Shown here one piece after another: positions 16,300-17,500 of a stretch of DNA of 17,500 nucleotides (position 1 is the stretch's first letter; each line of letters opens with the position of its first letter). A model generated the notes under the pieces. It saw only the letters and a list, made by a program, of their open reading frames with translations, had not been told where the DNA came from and ran no database searches. A program made the translations under genes and the position numbers. Source of the DNA: Botryococcus braunii (taxonomy: Eukaryota; Chlorophyta; Trebouxiophyceae); contig KV908436.1 of the NCBI GenBank assembly GCA_002005505.1, forward strand, positions 182,501 through 200,000, in the 5' to 3' direction.

Positions 16300-17500
16300 C
16301 TTAGAGACTGGGCTAGGACGGAAAATGGGATGTCACAGGAGGATATTCCGTATAACCAACAAGCAATGCTCTGTCCCGGGTCCTATTTTCAAATGCTCTC
16401 TTCAACGTGTTCGCCCAGTGGCTTAATCGCTTGAATAGCTATGCAGTGGAGCAAGAAGTGTCAGGGATAACTGGTCGGCAATTCCGAACGTCCCAAAAAC
16501 CAAGAGCGACTTTTCATATATTCTAGTGTCTTGAAGCGGTGGGCTTGGACCCCGCCCAGCTCTATTCCTCGAAATAGAGGACTTTGACGCCAAGTCGTTT
16601 TTCGAATGCTCAGTGTCGGGTTATACTGTGGCAATGTTCGACTCAGTATTTGGATAAACAGATGTGGGAAGTGATTTAAATAACGCATATGTTACAGGTA
16701 GAGAGAAGGGAGGTATATGACAGCCTCAGCAGTTGAAGGCACCTTCAGACGAGTGTTTCCGCGACCGTTGCGCCCGTTATAAACTCGCCTGAGCAGAAAT
16801 AATTTCGGCCCTGCAGTATGCAAGGTTTGAGTCAGTCATAAAACACATGCCTACTCGAAGAGCCTTTAATCTTCGCTTTCAACCCTAGTCCGACCTAAAA
16901 CTTTCCGAAACGAGCGATAACAGCTCAAGGCCAGATTATTCAACTCGTCAGACTCAAACATCATGAAATATCAAACAATTTGTGTCTTCTCTACCGCTCT
17001 CAGCATTAGCGTTTGAGCTCAACGTCAGTGCTGGCTTCGTCAAGCACCCTCCAAAAACAAATGTCTAGAAGTTGGATACTCGATGCATCCACAAGTTTCA
17101 ACGAATAATCACTCAATACAGGAGTGGTTTTAAGAGATTCAGAATGGCATTTGCAAGCGTTTACCCGCACCAAAATAGATAACGGCAAAATCAGCGACTA
17201 ATGGTGGTGCTGCTCCCAAGTGTTCGGTGTGCTCTAGAAACCATGTGTGACTGGGATACGGTGTTATTCCCTAACAGTAGTGTTTCCGGGTGCCACAAAC
17301 TTGTCTGGCTCGACTAGTCTCCGAAGGTTCCGTAACTGCTCTCGCAAGTAGTAGTCGCTTTGAGAGCTTGGGCATAGAGAAAAAATATCTGCAGTACAGT
17401 GCGGGAAGATTTACTTTCCAAAGGAATCTTACTGCCCCTCGCCTTTCTCCAACAAAAATCTCGGTCCATCAGTACTTTCAGGCCCCTTTCCTCCAAAAAT
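16300..17500. other. Right-hand end without a supported gene
   Basis: Several short open frames occur on the minus strand. The most protein-like piece is a minus-strand frame within about 17290-17385 reading 'SQSDYYLREQLRNLRRLVEP', preceded by an acceptor-like CTGTACTGCAG; it may be an exon of a gene running in from the right. No domain is recognised and no partner exon is visible. Confidence 0.25.

Noticed and set aside
1..17500. tRNA genes, rRNA, CRISPR arrays or a bacterial defence system
   Set aside because: No cloverleaf, rRNA core or regularly spaced direct repeats with unique spacers were found; the tandem arrays have no spacers and the gene structure is eukaryotic.

Overview
This is nuclear DNA of a eukaryote, most likely a green alga or related member of the green lineage. 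The evidence is one spliced gene whose seven exons join without a frame break into a plastid-type ferredoxin/metallo-beta-lactamase-fold protein of the plant family. GT..AG introns with TTTGCAG-type acceptors, long (TG)n and (CT)n microsatellites, many minisatellites, a non-LTR retrotransposon tail and large gene-free stretches agree with this. I cannot name the species. Nothing looks prokaryotic, organellar or viral, and I see no operon, CRISPR array, rRNA or convincing tRNA.

Layout. Positions 1-485 hold the 3' end of a LINE-like retrotransposon on the minus strand (C-terminal zinc knuckle and a 3' hairpin), followed by a 63-nt hairpin at 532-594. Positions 956-5071 (+) are the ferredoxin/MBL gene: exons 956-1139, 1337-1466, 1801-1901, 2239-2351, 3136-3269, 4128-4325 and 4846-5071, giving 361 residues. 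Intron 3 carries a (CT)n-(TG)n microsatellite. Intron 4 carries a 22-24 bp minisatellite and a decayed copy of the acceptor and first codons of exon 5. A roughly 39-bp minisatellite of ten units starts inside the last exon, supplies the last 17 residues and the stop codon, and continues to about 5400. Positions 5400-8480 are mostly gene-free, with degenerate tandem duplications, one weak minus-strand exon candidate and two long TG tracts.

Positions 8490-9354 form a fold-back structure: two arms of about 420-440 bp in inverted orientation around a six-base loop, each with a smaller hairpin nested in it. Positions 9355-13780 contain no gene I can support, but do hold palindromes, short direct repeats, a cluster of four CACGTG motifs in an 86-bp tandem duplication and poly-G-punctuated repeats. 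Positions 13796-13968 look like a tRNA-derived, poly(A)-tailed SINE.

Positions 13984-15825 (-) are a long proline-rich open frame with twelve 69-bp repeats that lack any indel, probably the last exon of an unidentified gene. A 30-bp Pro/Gln/Leu-type repeat at 16141-16275 lies upstream of it. The last 1.2 kb has only weak coding traces. The genes do not form a visible pathway; apart from the MBL-fold gene the window is dominated by repeats.
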